Positions 13,701 to 26,700 of a stretch of DNA of 64,000 nucleotides are shown piece by piece (within the stretch, counting starts at the first letter, position 1; the number at the start of each line of letters is the position of its first letter). Below the pieces are notes generated by a model. That model did no database searches. It saw only the letters and a list, made by a program, of their open reading frames with translations, and was not told the DNA's origin. The stretch comes from Anastatus disparis (taxonomy: Eukaryota > Arthropoda > Insecta > Hymenoptera > Eupelmidae). The position numbers and the translations under genes are program-made. The stretch is from contig JAFFSR010000239.1 in assembly GCA_017163975.1 (NCBI GenBank), forward strand, positions 6,572,001 through 6,636,000, written 5' to 3'.

Positions 13701-16700
13701 GGCGGATTTTTTCTTCTCTTTTTCTTTTCTTTTTTTTCTCTTTCTTTCTTTATTTTTTTATGATTCAGCTTTGCGTGCCTTCGTTCGTTTCTTCCTTCTT
13801 GCGAATTCGACCGGAAGCATTAGCATATGAAAAGCAAAGCCTCAAGGACTTTTTTCCATCACCTTAAGGTCTATCTACAATGATTTGATCGATTATTCCG
13901 CATACTTTTTGGCAGTGAATTTTTTCATGTAGAATTTTTAGTATCTTTGGGTTTTAATGTGAATAACACACGGAATATAAATATGTACAGTATGAAATTG
14001 TAAACTTTTTATTGATGGAGAAAATACCTGTTTATAAGAATATTATTTGATTTATGTAAGAAACATTCGAAAAATGTGCTTAGAATATTAAAATATTTAA
14101 ATTTTCATCATTTTACCGTTTCTATTTATTGCAATATTTATCATTTAAATCCTAAAATTCTTTCCTTTTTGTTCATAAAGAATAATACAAAAGTTCTTAA
14201 TCAACTTAACACTACTTTTATCCTAATTAATTCATTCATTATTTAACCCTTTTCCCTATCCCTAGGTTTACCTCTTTTTTCACTTTTTTATGTCATTTCA
14301 TTTTCTTTTGCGTAAAAGACAGTGAGAGACAGCTTTGAAGATACTTTTTTTTTTTAAATTCATTCTGTAAAACGTGCACCACCCACCGGAAGATAGTGCC
14401 TGATGTATTTAAGATGGCTGCTGTTGCGAAAAAAAGAGGCGCCGAGACTTGAGGTGCGTGACACTGAAAAATAGCCAAGAGAAACGAGCGACACAATGAG
14501 AAAGAACAGAAAAAAAATAATAAGAAATAAAAGTTATAAAAGAATATAAAAGAGGAAGAGTGAAACTGTCGCAAGGAAGCATAGCGTCGCCTGGTTAATT
14601 ATTTAAAAGGTAAAGAATGAGTTTTGAGGAAAGTTATTCTTCTGTTTTTTTTTATGTTTTGTGGGTATTACAAAAAAATTAAAATACTTTGTAATTGAAG
14701 TTATTATGCAACTTATTAATTTTCATAATAGGCTATAATTAATTATTAAAACATTGTAATAAAATTTATAACAATAAATATATTGATTAAATTTAGAGAT
14801 TTTTTTATGATGATCTTTCATATTTTTGTAATTTCTTATTTTATTATTTTGAATTTTGTACAAATTACGATTATAAATATATCAACGCCTTAAATTTATC
14901 AACTAAAAGGAAACACAAAGAAAATTTAACGAACATATGATCCACATGAGGTTTAAATTAAAGGAAATATATAGACCAAAAATAGTCTGTACCAGATGGG
15001 GTGCTGCTGCTTCTCGTGACTTCTGTAATCCAGTTTCCGTTTATGTCTTTTCTCGTAAACACGCAAATCGAAGCTCTGTAACGTCCAACAACGAAACGAA
15101 CTCACAAACTATACAGTTCACTGCAATATAAATTACGTAAGAAAAGAAGAGATCAAGAGAATGAGAATTAATGAAATCTTTTTTTTTCTCAAGATAAAAG
15201 GGGAGAATAGAAAATTTGTCTTTGGTATGATGAAGTTTCCCTTTCCAAGGCTTAGGTCTTTTATCCCGTGTTTTTCTTTGATTTGTCAGTTTTGTTTTGT
15301 TTAATCTTGGACCCTTGTTTAATCTTTTTTTTTCGGGGGAGAACTTTTCTTTGTAAATAAATGTTTTTTTTTCCAAGATCTTGGAAAAGAATTTAATTTT
15401 GTTTTATAGATGCACAATGTAATCCTTGTTTGAAAATAAGGCTTTCTTTGATGAATTTTCAAAATTTTTCTTTTATTATTTTACGGTATAATGTAAATGT
15501 TAGTTTTTCAATGTCAGACACTATTCCGATTAACAATGCTTAATTTTAATTTTAATTATGTTCTTATTTTGTTCAGACTCATTTTTATTTTAATTTAGAC
15601 GAAATGTTTAGGCAACAAAATGATTTATTGATCAGTACAAGGTGTGATATACATGTTAGTAAGCGTCATTATTGAGCAAATGAAAAATAATTTTCAATTG
15701 AAATGAACCACAAAGAAAAAAAAATCATTTCATTAATTATTTTGTAACCAAAATCTATAAATATAAAAGGCAATAGAAAAATTTAAATATAATAAAAGTA
15801 AAAAAAACCTGTGCAATCTTTCCATGGGACATGTAATACATCAAACGTTACCAGAAAATTTTGTGTAAATGTTATGAAACGTTACGTCTATAACATAACT
15901 TTCATTGAATCATAAATTTTTTTTTGCTTACTCAATAACATTTGTATACAAAGTAAATGTTACGCCCTTAATATGATTGACACTATTCGATGTTTATCTA
16001 TATACCTGTTGCCGGCACACATAATGTACAAAGTACATAATTGATAAATTGAATGCTTATGAATGATTATGTGGCATCGAGAGCCAAGCGAGATAGATAG
16101 AGAGAAAAAAAATTCGAGGTGTCGAAGTGAAATATTTTGAATTTTTCATTTGGGAGTGACTCGACAACTTTCATAATAAATAGTTCAGAAAAAAAGGGAT
16201 CGATTGTATAAAGCGCTGCTTTAACTTGTTATTTTGATCGGTCTGTCAATTATCAAGTGATTCAATGCCTTCGTATGGAAAAAAATATATATCAATTGGC
16301 TTAATGTGTAATATTGACTTATAATTATTTATTATACTTTTAAGACTGTTTATGGCTGTATTGAATAGAATGTATTTTTAAAGATACTTCAACGCTATGG
16401 ATTGAACTTTTTTTTTCTCAAACGAATGCTGAAAATACATAAAACTGTCATAATGTTTATATATTTTTTTAATTTTCATAAGTGACTTGCGCAACAATCA
16501 AAAGAAATAGGTACATTTAAAAAAATAAAGATATGGAAAATTTTCTTACTACTTTATAAGTAAGATTAACTTCATCATGAAGCAAACATACTCACACAAA
16601 AGTTTCTTTAAGCAAAAATCAATAAGCAACTTAACGCATCATTAACAAAATCTCCATAACTATATTATAATTAACAAAGCTGGTCTCAAAACTTTTCAAC

Positions 16701-17183
16701 TTAATGGAGCTTTGAAAATCCTCCGTACCTTTAACGCATAAAAATTCAAAAGAGAATTTAAAAATAAAATAAAAAAAAAGAAGAAGAAAACTTCTGCATC
16801 CGATAAGTTGTTAAAAAGGAAGAAGAGATAGTTGCAACAGTATAACGACTATATAAAAAAAAAAGTAAAAAAAATATAAAAGGACGACGACGACAACAAC
16901 AAAGCCGAACGAAAACAATGTCCAGAACGCGGAAAGCCTGACGACGATGCGCACAGCTGACTGGTCTTTCTCTCTCTCTCTTTTTCTGTGTATATATAAA
17001 ACAACACATATATACATAGTATATAAAAGCGTGTGAAGTATGAAAGAGAAAGAAAGAGAAAGAGAGATTATCTTTCCTGTGCTTTGCACGATAGGTTAAA
17101 GAGTGTGTACACACAGCTGTGCATCTAATAACGTGTATAATGGGTATAAGAGGTATAATGCGGGGGGTGGCTATAAGAGAAAG
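10772..17183. other. intergenic DNA, no gene seen
   Basis: AT-rich with many homopurine or homopyrimidine tracts (for example 13617-13665, 13708-13760, 16770-16880). These explain the short K/R/E- or F/S/L-rich frames on both strands. A moderately GC-richer block at about 16880-17180 contains CT and GA tracts and could be regulatory. No supported gene. Confidence 0.5.
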
Positions 17184-17199
17184 AGTGTGTGTGTGTGTA
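17184..17199. repeat. short (GT)n tract
   Basis: A run of GT units inside GTGTATGTATCTGTGTG-type sequence. Confidence 0.8.
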
Positions 17200-17405
17200 T
17201 GTATCTGTGTGACTTAATGTTATAAGAGTTAAGAGGGGAAGAGATACAGTTTGTTTAATGTATGGATTTTAATGGAATTCGAAATATTGGTTAAAATTGT
17301 ATATGGATTACATGAATATTGTGGGATCCATTATGAGATCAGTTTCTGATTGTTTGGGTAATGTTATAATTGAGACTTTGAAAAATGTCTTTTCACCATA
17401 ATTAA
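17200..17405. other. spacer between (GT)n and hairpin
   Basis: AT-rich, nothing recognised. Confidence 0.5.
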
Positions 17406-17463
17406 TGTTTTTGATGGGAAACTAGGTACACGATATCATATTCCTAATTTCCCATCAAGAACA
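17406..17463. other. imperfect hairpin, pre-miRNA-like size
   Basis: Seen: the left arm TTGATGGGAAACTAGG (17411-17426) pairs with CCTAATTTCCCATCAA (17443-17458), 15 of 16 positions. Three more outer pairs, one of them a wobble, extend the stem, and some pairs continue into the loop. The total is about 58 nt, the size of an animal pre-miRNA. I do not recognise the arm sequences as a known miRNA, and small inverted repeats of other origin would look the same. Confidence 0.4.
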
Positions 17464-18410
17464 ACATTTGTTACATTAAACGATAAATGTTTAAACTGAG
17501 AATTTTAAAAAGTCTCATTTGCTAAAGTAACAAGGAGAGTCTACGCTCTCTGGGTTATAAATCTACTTGAAATTCTTTCAAGTGATTTTTAAATTTTAAA
17601 AATGGAACTCATTTTTCATCATTTTATCCCACGGTTTATTTAATTATAAATATGACAATGTTAATGTTCATAACTATACGTGTAATTCAATGGTCTATTG
17701 GACTGTCCATTAGAATTTAAGTTTAATTTTTGTGAACTAAAAGTCCATTTTCCGGAATTAAAAAAAATTGCCACCTCAAAAGTGCTCTTGCTCCTTTTAG
17801 ATGTGCAAAATCCAATTTTTTCCTCTATTTATGGACAGAGTATGTAATTTTCGCAATTTCTACAATCGGTGCAAAAAGTATCTAATTTGTGCATTGTAAA
17901 TTAATATGCATAGGTCGTATGATTGCGTAGGGCAATAAGGCATATTACAATAAAATTAGGGCAAATGCAAATAACCTATTTTCAAAAATAAATTTAAAAA
18001 ATAATTTGCTTTTAATTTCTTTCAAATTCCACAGAGATGTTCCAACCACGTCTTATCTTTTTAAAATGATATACATTAAATTTTAAGATATTTTAAACCT
18101 AAATAGCAATTTTAAATAAATAGAGTTTAAAAATTAAATAAAAATCATTTCTAAAAACCTATTATCCTCATTAGCATCTAAAATATTAGAAAAAAAACCA
18201 TAAAAAAAGAAGTAACTAAATCATACATATGTCATTCCGTTTCACATTCCCGTCCTCAAATCTCACCATGCACACTTCAACATGCTGCAAAAGGTGCAAT
18301 AACTACTCAAGAAGATGAAGGGAATAAGAAGAAGAGCTGCATCGCGTAAGCAGACAAACGAAAGAGAAAGATACGAGAGAAGAAAAAAAAAGCAAGAAAG
18401 AGAGATAGAT
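17464..18410. other. AT-rich region upstream of the candidate promoter
   Basis: No gene, tRNA box or repeat family seen. The 3' part (about 18300-18400) turns purine-rich toward the promoter block. Confidence 0.5.
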
Positions 18411-18452
18411 ACACATACTGCATATACATACACATACTGCACACATACTGCA
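18411..18452. repeat. three copies of a 12-bp direct repeat
   Basis: ACACATACTGCA occurs at 18411-18422, 18430-18441 and 18441-18452 (the last two share one base). This could be a small cluster of binding sites or a decayed tandem repeat next to the candidate promoter. Confidence 0.85.
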
Positions 18453-18477
18453 GCAAGGGAGAGATAAAACTAAAAAA

Positions 18478-18576
18478 AAAATCAAGAATAAAAAAAAAGA
18501 AGGTAAAAGTAGAAGAAAGAAAGAAAAGGAAGGGGAAAGAAAGAGGGAAAAAGGGTAGGGAGAGAAAGAAGAAGTT
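18478..18576. repeat. homopurine tract upstream of promoter
   Basis: About 100 bp of almost pure A/G on the + strand with only a handful of pyrimidines, containing GAAA, GAAGA and GGGA motifs, followed at 18600-18615 by a CTCTCT run. Such tracts can form triplex (H-DNA) and carry GAGA-factor sites. It lies just upstream of the CpG-rich island. Confidence 0.8.
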
Positions 18577-18629
18577 TTATAGTTATATAGAATATATAGT
18601 CTCTCACTCTCTCTCTACCTTCTACTATA

Positions 18630-18760
18630 ACGTTGGGGTTTCCGACCGCTCGCGCGCCGTTCAAGCCGCCGCCGCCGACGCGCCGCCACCGCCGCTGCTC
18701 TCTCAGCCACCGCTCTTCGTACCATATAGCCCGTTGCCGCCGCACCGCCGTTTTGCCGCT
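18630..18760 (+). promoter_or_regulatory. isolated CpG-rich (CCG)n island
   Basis: Seen: a block of CCG/GCC repeats with about 20 CpG dinucleotides in 120 bp, the strongest GC peak in the window by eye. It sits between a purine tract and the putative 5' exon of a + strand gene. Inference: part of a promoter or 5' region. Minus-strand reading gives an Arg/Gly-rich frame that follows from the repeat and has no recognisable domain. Confidence 0.55.
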
Positions 18761-18861
18761 GTATAATACTTTATACATGTATATGTGTATGTGTGAGTGA
18801 ATGTATTTGATGCATGTGTTTGCGTGTTGGGGCATTGCCATAGTCCCGCGACTCTTGGCCG

Positions 18862-18925
18862 CGATTATATACCCATGCGCCTTTTAGCTTTACTCTCTCA
18901 ACCAAGAACATACACTCTTCAGTAT
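18862..18925 (+). promoter_or_regulatory. candidate core promoter (TATA and initiator-like)
   Basis: TATATA at 18866-18871 is about 34 bp upstream of a CTCTCAAC initiator-like site (A at 18900). A closer match to the insect initiator, TTCAGTA, has its A at 18921. A further TCAGTG initiator-like site lies at 19385-19390. I cannot tell which is used, and I saw no convincing downstream promoter element. Confidence 0.35.
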
Positions 18926-19677
18926 CCGATCTTCGCTCGTTCTGAGCGCACACGTGCTCTAAGTGCATTTTTTTATGGATTTTACTTATGTTTGCATTTT
19001 AGTCATGGTGCCTTGTATTTATTAATTTTGTTTTATCATTTTGGAAAATTTACTTGTGTTGCATCGTGATTGAGATTGGATTGGATTGGTTTGAATTTTT
19101 AAGACAAAGTGTTTTATTTACTTTTGGTGACATTTGATCACAATAATTTTATGAAACTGGCAAGATCATTTTGCTGATCTTGACTGGATTGATTCTGTTG
19201 ATAAAATATTAGATTGTAAATGCAGTGACAAACTTATAAAAGAAATTGAACCTAGTTGAACTAATATTGAAGATTGCAATAATAAAAGTCCAAGAGTTAA
19301 TGTTCATCAAATGATAAGAACCTGAAAATTTAAATAAAGTTCATCGACTCTAAAATAATAATAAAATTTTGATAAAAAGCCCAATCAGTGCTAGTAAAAA
19401 AAGATATTTTAAAAGTTAAAGTGCGTAAGTTTAAAAAACAACATACGATTGCATCCTGCATCGGTGCAAATAAAGAAAAAAAAATTTTATTCGCGAGTGC
19501 AAAGGTACAGTGAATCCGTGCCTGTTTTCTACTATAAAGTGAAGATTAAAAAATAAAAAAAACGACGTGCCGGTGCAGTGTACTCTGTGTGTGAAGTGAT
19601 TTGTTTTTTTTTATTTCTTTCTTTGCTGATCTCCAAAGAAACTTCATTTTTATTTCGCCCGAAAAGAAAACCAGACG
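18926..19677 (+). other. probable 5' untranslated leader of the + strand gene
   Basis: Mixed-composition DNA between the candidate promoter and the first good-context ATG. From about 19480 it resembles an insect 5' leader (AGTGAATCCGTGCC and GTGCAGTGTACTCTG-type sequence). It may itself be spliced: a perfect donor TGC|GTAAGT lies at 19424/19425, and a pyrimidine-rich stretch before CCAAAG at about 19613-19640 could act as acceptor. Several upstream ATGs occur in the 5' half (the region 18797-19069 is open), which argues that the mature leader starts later or is spliced. Confidence 0.4.
19161..19182 (+). other. 8-bp hairpin in the leader region
   Basis: CAAGATCA, a 6-base loop TTTTGC, then TGATCTTG: a perfect short stem-loop. 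Its role is unknown and a chance occurrence is possible. Confidence 0.5.
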
Positions 19678-19724
19678 ATGGCTATTACTACTGAACTCTT
19701 CTGCCAATGCCCCATAGCTACAAC
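19678..19724 (+). CDS. candidate first coding exon (15 codons plus 2 bases) of a long gene
   Basis: Seen: an ATG in strong context (ACGATGG, A at -3 and G at +4), reading M-A-I-T-T-E-L-F-C-Q-C-P-I-A-T plus two bases (AC) of a split codon, then a donor AAC|GTAAAT at 19724/19725. Reading on across the donor meets TAA at once, as expected for an exon edge. Inference: this is the N-terminal coding exon of a + strand gene whose remaining exons lie beyond the right end of the window. I do not recognise the peptide and give no gene name. Support: the leader-like sequence before it, the CpG island about 1 kb upstream, and two recursive-splice sites on the same strand downstream. Against: it is short, the donor is only moderate, and the stronger donor at 19425 could mean the first exon ends before this ATG. 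Confidence 0.42.
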
Positions 19725-22016
19725 GTAAATCTAATTGATTTCAACAAAAGATTAGGTCAGTTTTTCTTCTTCCTTTTTTTCTTAGACTTTATAACCCTTA
19801 AACAAACCACCTAAATATTTTATACATTTATATAGACATAAATTATGAATAAAAATTTGTTCCAACTATTTTTTTCACGTATTTTACACACTTACTGGTA
19901 TATACAATGTTTTTGCCTTAGTTGTCTGTTATATTTATGCCTTCCTGTACAGAGGGGGTGTGACACGGGTCATTGCGGATTTAATGGCGTTACGGCGCAC
20001 CTGGTCTTCTCTCTTTTAGTATTATTAAGGTATATGTAAGTGCGGGTGAAGTCAATTTTAACTTTTTTTATTTATTTTCATTCTTGCTTTTCGATTCGAT
20101 TCAGACAATCAAGCTTCAGTGAATTTTGAATTTTTTAAACGCTTCTTATTGTTAGATGTGAAATTATTGTTAATGGTGCGCAAGAAAATTAACGTTATTT
20201 TTTTTTCTTTTTGGATGAATGAAGAAGGGTTGATTTCATTAAAAGATTACTTATTTAGTGGAAAATTATTTTTTTATTTTGTAGATAATGTTCGAGTTCG
20301 ATATTAATGTAAATTTAAAAACTTTATTTTTTATATCGAAAAAGAATATTGCAGGTCATTAAATATTAATATGCAATACTTACAAAGTTATCTTCCAATG
20401 ATCTAAAATAATTAAAAATTAATATTCTTTGTAATTATTATGTCAAGGATAATAATTACCATGAGAAATATGAATAATAATATAATAAATATCTCGAAAT
20501 TCTTAATTAAAAAAATTTTAAGATTTATTGCTGAAGAAAAAATTTCTCAAAAATGCACAGTTGAATTAACCTGTTGGAAATATTAAAATATAAAAATTTG
20601 AACATTATACTAAATAAATCATTACTGACAACAATGAAAATAAAAAATATTATTGAAATAAAATATCAAATTTAAAAATTTTATTTAATCTCCGATAGTC
20701 GTAACAAGTTAACTTCAAAAATTCCATTCACTTCATTCACAAAACCCGACGTCGTCCAGAATTCCCTAAGCTGCCATAAAAAAGTATAAAAAAAGAGGTT
20801 GTCAAGCAAGCAGAAAACTTAATAAATTAACTGAAAAGGTTCACGCTGCGTGTGTATACATTTTCTTTCTTTTATTTTTTTATCTTTTTTAACATTTTAC
20901 ATTCCCATGTGGAAGAGAAGCAAAACTCTTCTCTTCTTTGCGTGTACATGATTACGTTGGTTATACTTTGCGTTATATGTCCCCTTATTGCACTATCGTC
21001 GCGCCTGCGTGTCTATATATACATACATACAAGTACAGAGCATAAAAGAGTGAATGAACGAACGGCGTTTAAAAAGCGGAACGGAAGAGAACGAGGATGA
21101 GAAGTTATATGGAGTGACTGCGAACTTGAAAATAAAAAAAAAATAAAAGGAAAAGGAAAAATAAAATAAGAATGAGAAAAAAAATTGCAACGTGCGAAGG
21201 AAGCGTATTTTGATTGTCGTAGGTCGTTGAGTTTCTTGTACTTTGTATATACATGTTTTGTACTTCACTTTTCGGAGTAATGAAGTTAGTACTTTTTTTA
21301 GTTATATTTGCAACAAGTTTTTTTTTAATTAGATCATTATTTTTTATATTTTTCATTAAAAAAAAAAAAATTTTTTATTTAGCTCAACGCCATATTAACT
21401 TATATGATGATAAAGATTTAAAGATTCTGCATAAACAAAATAATCCAACAATTGCAATCACTTAAAATAAGTCCAAGTCTCTTGAAAATCATCTGAGTAC
21501 CTTACACAAATACACACACATACACAGTTTCTCACATCCTTTAAGCTCACCTTTCTCTCTCTTTCTTTCTTCCTTAAAACCCAGCTGATCGACACTGACC
21601 TCACCATTGAGAAAGCCTTGAAAAGTAGTTATATATATACACTTTAAATCTCGCACATATTATATACAGTAAAAAAAATCTCTTTTTTCATCATCAATCT
21701 TTTCTCCTCTAATTTTTTTATCCGCAAACTTCTTAATATGATACTGCCTTAACCTTCGCGAAATGAACGAATATACACGCATGTATATATGCGCGTATCG
21801 GTGCAAATGTATAAGTGTGTTCCACGATGCATGTCCATTTATACCTTATAATATATACGGTTAAACACATACGGTTTCCCCTTTTATATATACTTTTATA
21901 CGTATGCATGTATACATGTTATATTCTCTGTTTTCTGTTTTGTTGTCAATGACCATGTTGTGGAACAGGGAAGTCCGTTCATTTTCTTATTACGGAAACG
22001 GTGGTTTTGTTTGGGA

Positions 22017-22019
<3 letters not shown>
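19725..22019 (+). other. start of the long intron
   Basis: Begins at the donor GTAAAT. Contains T-rich and A-rich tracts and a slightly GC-richer patch at 20990-21250. Short open frames here are low-complexity. No exon with both splice sites is evident. Confidence 0.45.

Positions 22020-22073
<54 letters not shown>
22020..22073. repeat. (TA)n microsatellite
   Basis: An uninterrupted TA run of about 27 units, giving an artificial Tyr-Ile repeat frame. Confidence 0.97.
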
Positions 22074-22076
<3 letters not shown>

Positions 22077-23514
22077 TTTGAATTTGCAAAGTAATATTAT
22101 GAATGAACTTTTTTCCAACTTTGAATTTATTGTTTCTTTTTAAAAGGATTTTAATGATGATTATTTGTGGTAGAAATAATGGTTGAAAAATAGTACTTAG
22201 CGAAACATTGATGTCGTTTGGCTTTTAAGTTTTGTAATTTGATTTAATCTCGTAAACGTTTTGTTAAGTGTAATATTTAAAAAAAAAATTACTTTTTTTT
22301 TTATAAATTATACAAAACGAAAAAAATTGTACAATGTAGAATTTAATGTGTTCCTTTTAAAACATGATACGGAGAAATTTGAGACATGACAAACGAAACG
22401 TATTGCATAATTCCGGACGTAATGTATGATATATTCTTTTTATATCTTAAAATGACTTATTGTAAAATTAAAGTATATACATTGACGTGTATACGTACTT
22501 TCAATGGTCAATGCCACAAAAGTGACGTTCGATATCCTGTTTTGGATTTTTTTTTATTATTTTTTACTTTTGTAGACATGTGTGCGTCCTGGAGAAATTC
22601 AATAAAAAAATTAAAAGGAAATAATAATTGCTTTAATTTACATTAAGTATAGTTGGAAACGTTTGGTTTATGTGACAGAAATTTATGAAAGATCTTTTTT
22701 CATGTTTATTAAAAATTATTAAAATTTTGTTGTAAAAAGAAAAATTAAGCTTTTTTAATGCAACAACTTTTACTGAATTATGTAAAACAATAATATGGTA
22801 TAAAATAATGTATATGAAAAAATAATTTTTTACGTATATCAGTTTAAATAGCAATGTTTAATATAATTTTAAAAATACTTTTAAAATTTACTTTCTAATT
22901 ATGAACAATATAATTTTTTTTCCAAAATAGTTTATAATCACTTTTAAAAATCACTATTACATTGTTAATAATTCATTACATATTATGAAACGTGTGAATG
23001 GCATGCTATGTAAATGGACTATTTTAAAAAAATCTCAATAATAATGACATTTTTTTTAACGAATACAACTTCCTGTGAATGATTAATAATTGTCCGACTG
23101 TATAAATAAGTCAAAGCGACTTTTTCTTTATTCTGATAAAAAAAATTTTTTCTTTTATCTTCTAAACACCGTTCGTGAGTCAGTTTGTTGATTTAGGTTG
23201 CAGCGTATTCTCGTTCCATTATTGACGAGTTTCACTTTTTCTTACTCAAGAATCTTGAAAGCTTTTTTTTTCTTTTCAAAAGTCATGAAATCCTCTTCGA
23301 AAACTAATATTCATTTGTTATTTTAAAAATATGTACTTTGTCGCTCTTAAATAAAGTCCTGCGTGAAAATATAAAAAAGAGAATAATGAAATAAATTCGT
23401 AAATATAAAATGGAATCTTTGTGATGAATTCGAAAACAAAATTATTAACTTGTTCAAAAACATTAACTCTGTTTTGCCAAAACTATAAATTGTTATGATT
23501 GTTATAATATAATA
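22074..23514. other. intronic AT-rich DNA, nothing recognised
   Basis: No gene, repeat family or RNA motif seen. Confidence 0.5.
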
Positions 23515-23723
23515 TTTTTTTATTTTATTTATCGTCGCTGTGTTTTATGTCATCATTACGATGCTAATTAGCGACGGAGGTTTCTCAGTGTGTTTGTGAA
23601 CAAAGCATATGTATCATATACAGTGATGCTTATATCATTCGATCGCCGAGAGCGGGATTCGAACTCGAGTCCTCGAGGTTATGAATCCAATGCTCTACCG
23701 AGTGAGCCACTGACGACCTCTTA
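23515..23723 (-). mobile_element. tRNA-derived SINE, near full length
   Basis: On the minus strand: start TAAGAGGTCGTCAGTGGCTC, A box, anticodon-like loop TTCATAA, B box GAGTTCGAATCCCGC, and the intact 3' hairpin CGTCGCT/AGCGACG followed by a TAAATAAAATAAA tail. It differs little from the other copies. No convincing target duplication found. Confidence 0.92.
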
Positions 23724-26700
23724 GTAGAATTTTATTATTATGAAATATTTATTCAATACTTTTATATACTACTATAGTAGTACGGTCATGTTAAATAATG
23801 ATTGAACGAAACTTTTATTAAAGTATATTTTGAAAGTGTATTGAAAAATAAAAATATAAGTTATCAAAGTTGAGCCTTAATTATTTTATTCACTTCGCTA
23901 GATAACATAATACATCTCTTTACAATTACTCTAGATTTATTTTAGTATTATTTTTCAGAACTACAATTGATTACTTGCAACTTTAATTTTATAGAATTTG
24001 TGTCACTCATTTAAATAATAGAATTATTAAGCATTTCCAAAATAATTTCAACTTGCAATAAAATAAAACGCATTTAAAACTTCTCAAAAGTTCAAGCATC
24101 AAACAACTTCATACAAAAAAAGTGATCTCTTATAAAACTAGCAAACCGCCAATAAATTTTCTCGGACGTTGAAATTTCTTAGTAAAACTTTCATTCCAAT
24201 CATCGAAATCTCGCTGCAAGTTTAAAGTGACGATAGACAGAATTTAAAAAAAAAGAGTTCGTAATACGTGTACACGCATTAAAATCGCCCATAGGAAGGC
24301 TCGACACATCCATAAAAGTAAAATAATTTCTTGATATTGCAAAATCACCCTTTCTCTTGGAGTATTGAATTTTTTTTTTGCTTATGGTTCTTTAGCGTTT
24401 ATATAGCGTACTTTTTTATTCGTGCTTGGTAAGATTAATTAGGGAGTCAAGTTTGGTTCTGAAATGATCTTGCGTAAATGAGGTAAGCGATTTTGATTTG
24501 TCAATCGAATATTATGGGTTCATTCAATTTTGTTTATTCCCATTAGAAATTATATTCTTTTTTCATTTAATTTTTAAAAAATAAAAAAATAATTTTTATT
24601 TTTTCAATAATATATTCAACAATAAAGAAACAATAAATCGATTAACAATTTATTTCTTTCTTCCTGTTTTATTGTCATTTACTTTTATATACCTTCTCCG
24701 TGTTACGTGTATTTTATTCCTTTATTTTTTTCGTTTGTCCTTTTATTATTCTCACTACCTCATTCTCATATCCTTTTCTTCTTAAGATTTCCGATCCTTT
24801 TCACGATACTTATCTTTATCTACTTTTTAGCCTATCTTATCGTCTTCTCTTTCTCTCTCTCCCTCTCTCTTTCTGTTGTTTCTCATCATCTATCAACACT
24901 TTTGTATACCATAGCCCTTTGTTTGTTTGTTTAAGTATGCTAAGAATTTATGTCTTTGGAAAATTATTTCTTAAAAAAGAGGTAAATTATATTGTTACAA
25001 GAATAATCATTTATTTATTTAACAGATTAAATATTGTATGGCAAAATAAAGTAGTAAGGATAATTAAAAAGGTTTTTTATAAAGATTGCAAGAATTGATT
25101 AGACTTTATTAATCTATAATTTAATAGAAAATTATAAGAAAATACGTAAAACAATTTATATTCAATTTACATATACTTTCTTTTTATAGTTAAAAAATAC
25201 TCTATTACAGCAATAATTATACAATAAATAAATCTGATAAAAATATAAACAGGAAAATTAATAAAATAAAAAAAAGGGAAACAAACATATTGACCTTATC
25301 ATAATACTAACAACTAACCGTTCTATTAAAGAAGCTTTAAAGAAAAGGTCAAACATTCATTAAAGCCCCAGCTGAGGCCTCGAAGCGTACATATCCATCA
25401 TATGACCCACAATTCCGTAGCATCCTGCATCCATCATAATTTTTATTTATTTTTCTTCAATTTTTTTTTCTTCTTCTTTTTCTTTCTTTTTTTTTACTTT
25501 TAACCGTCATCAATCCACCTTCGCTTTGAGCAGCCTCTCTTCAAGAATGCGAAAACTCGATATTATCTACATCGTTTGTTGGCTTCTTTTTTTTATTTTG
25601 TCTTCTCATTTTCTTCTATTTCGCTGTATAGGTAGTCGTTCGTTATACGACCGGTATATATACAAGACTGTTGAAAAAAAAAGAAAAAATAAGTAAATAA
25701 AGAAGAAAAAAGAAATAAAAAAAGAGAGTCTCAGAGAATTACGCGAGAACGAGTTTGGCAGGTCGCGCGCACGTCTCTTATAGAGCCAGTGTTGGTTGGT
25801 CGGTTGGTTGGGTTGGCAAGGTTTTGCAAAAGGCATTAATCGCTTATAAACGCATAGCTTTAGCTTTGTCAACGTTATATTGCTCCTTAACTTCAACATC
25901 AAAACTCAAAGGGTATCGAAATGCCTCCAGGGTATTTAATTCTTTTTCTTTTTTAATCTTGGACGTTTGGTAACTTGTTAAATTTTTGGTAAATAACTCG
26001 GTTTTTTTTCGGAATTCTTTTTGCTATGTAAGCCAATGAGGTTGTTCATTAGAAGAATATATATGTTTTGATCTGATATTTTAGATAAGAAAAAAGTTCT
26101 TCAAAACAATAATATAAAATTATACGTTGTTTTTAATATTAAATATTTAAAAAAGAAATTTTTTAATATAAATTATATAGAAAATAAATAATGAAACTGC
26201 CATTACTACTGGAAAATACTAATTCCTTGCTATCACAACTACTTAAATTAAATAAATAAAAATTAATTTTTATTTTATCTCGTAATGTTGCACAAAGAAT
26301 ATTTATGCAGTTAAAACAATGCACATAAAATACCATTACTTTTATTCGAAGAATACGAGAGAGAGACAAAAAAAGTCATTTAATATGCTACATTCTGTTA
26401 TTTTTTTTTTGTTTAGTTTTTTTAAAAAACTTTACTGTACCGAAATGCCTTTATAAAGTATGATACACTGACTACGTGCTGAGATAATGTCGTTTACCGA
26501 ACTCAAGTCACGCGTCAAAAGAAATGCTCTCTGGCTTTTATAAAAAGGTTTTTAAAACGTAGTGTGTGTACGTATGCATGTATACGTATATGAGCTCAAC
26601 TTGTCTGTCTGCTCTCGACTTCTTATAGATATCTTAAAAAATAAAAAAAAAAGAGTTAACAAATATTCTCCTTCTTTGTTAATGCATATAAAGTTTTATT

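Noticed and set aside
18482..18841. Minus-strand 119-residue frame, Arg/Gly-rich
   Set aside because: Explained by the (CCG)n island and purine tract; no domain.
24700..25098. 132-residue plus-strand frame, the longest in the window
   Set aside because: Produced by a pyrimidine-rich tract. Hydrophobic low-complexity, with no domain, splice sites or start context to support it.
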